The notes beneath the pieces are model-generated. The model saw only the letters and a program-made list of their open reading frames with translations. It was not told the origin of the DNA and did no database searches. Below, piece by piece: positions 63,117 through 64,000 of a DNA stretch of 64,000 nt. Within the stretch, counting starts at the first letter, position 1. The number at the start of each line of letters is the position of its first letter. The stretch covers positions 62,001 through 126,000 of the forward strand of contig JACKQL020000111.1 in NCBI GenBank assembly GCA_018296165.2, in the 5' to 3' direction. Made by a program: the position numbers and the translations under genes. Source of the DNA: Termitomyces sp. T153 (Eukaryota; Basidiomycota; Agaricomycetes; Agaricales; Lyophyllaceae).

Positions 63117-64000
63117 CAGAATCAATCTGCTCTTTGCCGTAGACACCGATGCGTAGTTTGGGAGGTGCGTCTCCACCTTCAGAGGGATCATGTTCGAGGC
63201 CGTGGGCCTTCCCTCCATCATGGCGGGGCTTGATGTCCTGCTCCTTATCAGGAACGGCAGCATCATCTGCATCTCCTTCCAGCCATAAGAGATCGTCTTC
63301 TCCATACACCATACAATCAAGTAAGACTGGTGCCGCCTTCCCAAGTAATGGACGAAGATAGGCGGCCAAATCGGCATCCTCAGCGAACGTGAGCCAGAAC
63401 TCACACACCTCCAAAGCCATGTTTTCGTTCTTGTCCTTTGTTGAGTATAACATGTGCTCTGCAACATTGGGCATTTCTGACATGAGTTTCTCTGGGCATG
63501 CTGCCAGAAGAAGTATTATGGTTTGGCATACATGTCGGCGGAAGAGGGGCCATGGTCGGAGGCAAATTTAAAAAGACAAGCTAGTGAGCTATCGATGTGC
63601 ACAAAGAGCGACTGATAGTTAATTAAGACGAAATATGACAGGCACGTCACAGCGTGCGAGCGCATCTTAGTCGAGGGGTGTTCAGTCAGACTAAGGAATT
63701 TGGGAATCATTTAATCCAGCGGACGGGTATCACCGATCTCAACATCCATCTTACGGGAGTAGTCCTCACATGCCTTTTCTAGAGCGTCGAAGGCTGCCTA
63801 TGACAGAATGAGAATTGAACTTGCCAAAGACAAAGTAGAACTAGAATCAACAAAGCGTGGTCGCAGCTTATGTGAAAGAGATTTGGCTGTCGAACACGGC
63901 AATCACTTCCTTGCGCGGGTTGTTCGAAACGATGAATTGTCAAAAAGAATTACCTCTTGCTTGTCCAGATCAGTCGAATCCAACGCGCCTACTAACAGCT
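61730..64000 (-). pseudogene. Transportin (karyopherin beta-2), broken, running off the right edge
   Basis: Transportin is a HEAT-repeat nuclear import receptor. Minus-strand blocks in order are IPKFLSLTEHPSTKMRSHAV, ALEVCEFWLTFAEDADLAAY, LLDCMVYGEDDLLWLEGDAD, an acidic DDDD loop, TEWNLRKCAAAALHVLAMRF, CIEAIEPHLSTLVPYLINTL, WTTKDILEEHKNQYFTPTME, KNMLILYDAVGTIANAVGRA and PVVALDLLSGLTQGLGPQLE. The C-terminus is IPPAIHERLASQFGV, ending at 61730. Damage includes a stop after TRPLD (near 63715), a one-base loss near 63545, a frame change at the GAT repeat, TAG 62680-62682 (TLGR-stop-ASW), a TAA after FATL (near 62495), a 10-bp insertion near 62092, and loss of about 120 residues between EFISVS and the C-terminus. 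Introns are still recognisable. Confidence 0.9.
63069..63117. repeat. CAT/GAT microsatellite within transportin
   Basis: Runs of CAT triplets encode the Asp-rich acidic loop of transportin on the minus strand (GAT frame). The upstream exon enters this repeat in the ATG frame, so a repeat-length change has shifted the frame here. Confidence 0.75.

Overview
The window looks like a chromosome segment from a filamentous basidiomycete, most likely an Agaricomycete. Genes are split by very short GT-AG introns of about 45-75 bases. The conserved proteins resemble mushroom homologues: a DUF6593-type protein, a stand-alone KOW/SPT5-like protein and a Zn2Cys6 regulator with a KERKKGIKRGPYKRR tail. The transposons are typical Agaricomycete families: Ty3/gypsy with chromodomain, DIRS-like tyrosine-recombinase elements, Plavaka-like CACTA and hAT. 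All identifications come from reading translations by eye; no database search was run.

Layout. (1) 1-16990 is host-like DNA with normal CpG content. It holds an SDR fragment, a broken tyrosine phosphatase, an apparently intact 185-residue DUF6593-like gene, a broken ISY1 splicing factor, a UbiA/COQ2 prenyltransferase fragment directly followed by an STT3 (oligosaccharyltransferase) fragment, tRNA-like debris, and a many-exon basic nuclear protein gene. (2) 17000-38640 is a transposon block with almost no CpG: a decayed hAT element, gypsy copy A (with a small CACTG-ended insert), a Plavaka-like transposase, gypsy copy B (5' LTR and gag) and gypsy copy C (pol and 3' LTR, opposite strand), then several two-copy tandem repeats. 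(3) 38640-49930 is host-like again: a broken SNF2-PHD remodeller, an acid phosphatase fragment, a KOW/SPT5-like fragment, an unresolved stretch, and a GC-rich Zn2Cys6 transcription factor gene. (4) 49930-60970 is a second CpG-poor block that can be read as layers. A DIRS-like retrotransposon on the minus strand is split by a complete 7.3-kb gypsy element D (target duplication GTGGG) and by a solo LTR (target duplication ATCAA). Element D itself carries another probable solo LTR. (5) 60970-64000 has the 3' tail of an L-type lectin-like gene, then a multiply broken transportin/karyopherin beta-2 gene running off the right edge.

The main theme is decay. Nearly every conserved host gene is truncated or interrupted, including housekeeping genes that should be essential (STT3, ISY1, COQ2-type, transportin). 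An intact copy of each probably exists elsewhere in the genome, and this region is probably a degenerate duplicated segment or a supernumerary or low-recombination tract. Only the DUF6593-like gene is clearly intact; the nuclear protein and the Zn2Cys6 gene each show one possible frame problem. No operon-like cooperation between genes is expected here.
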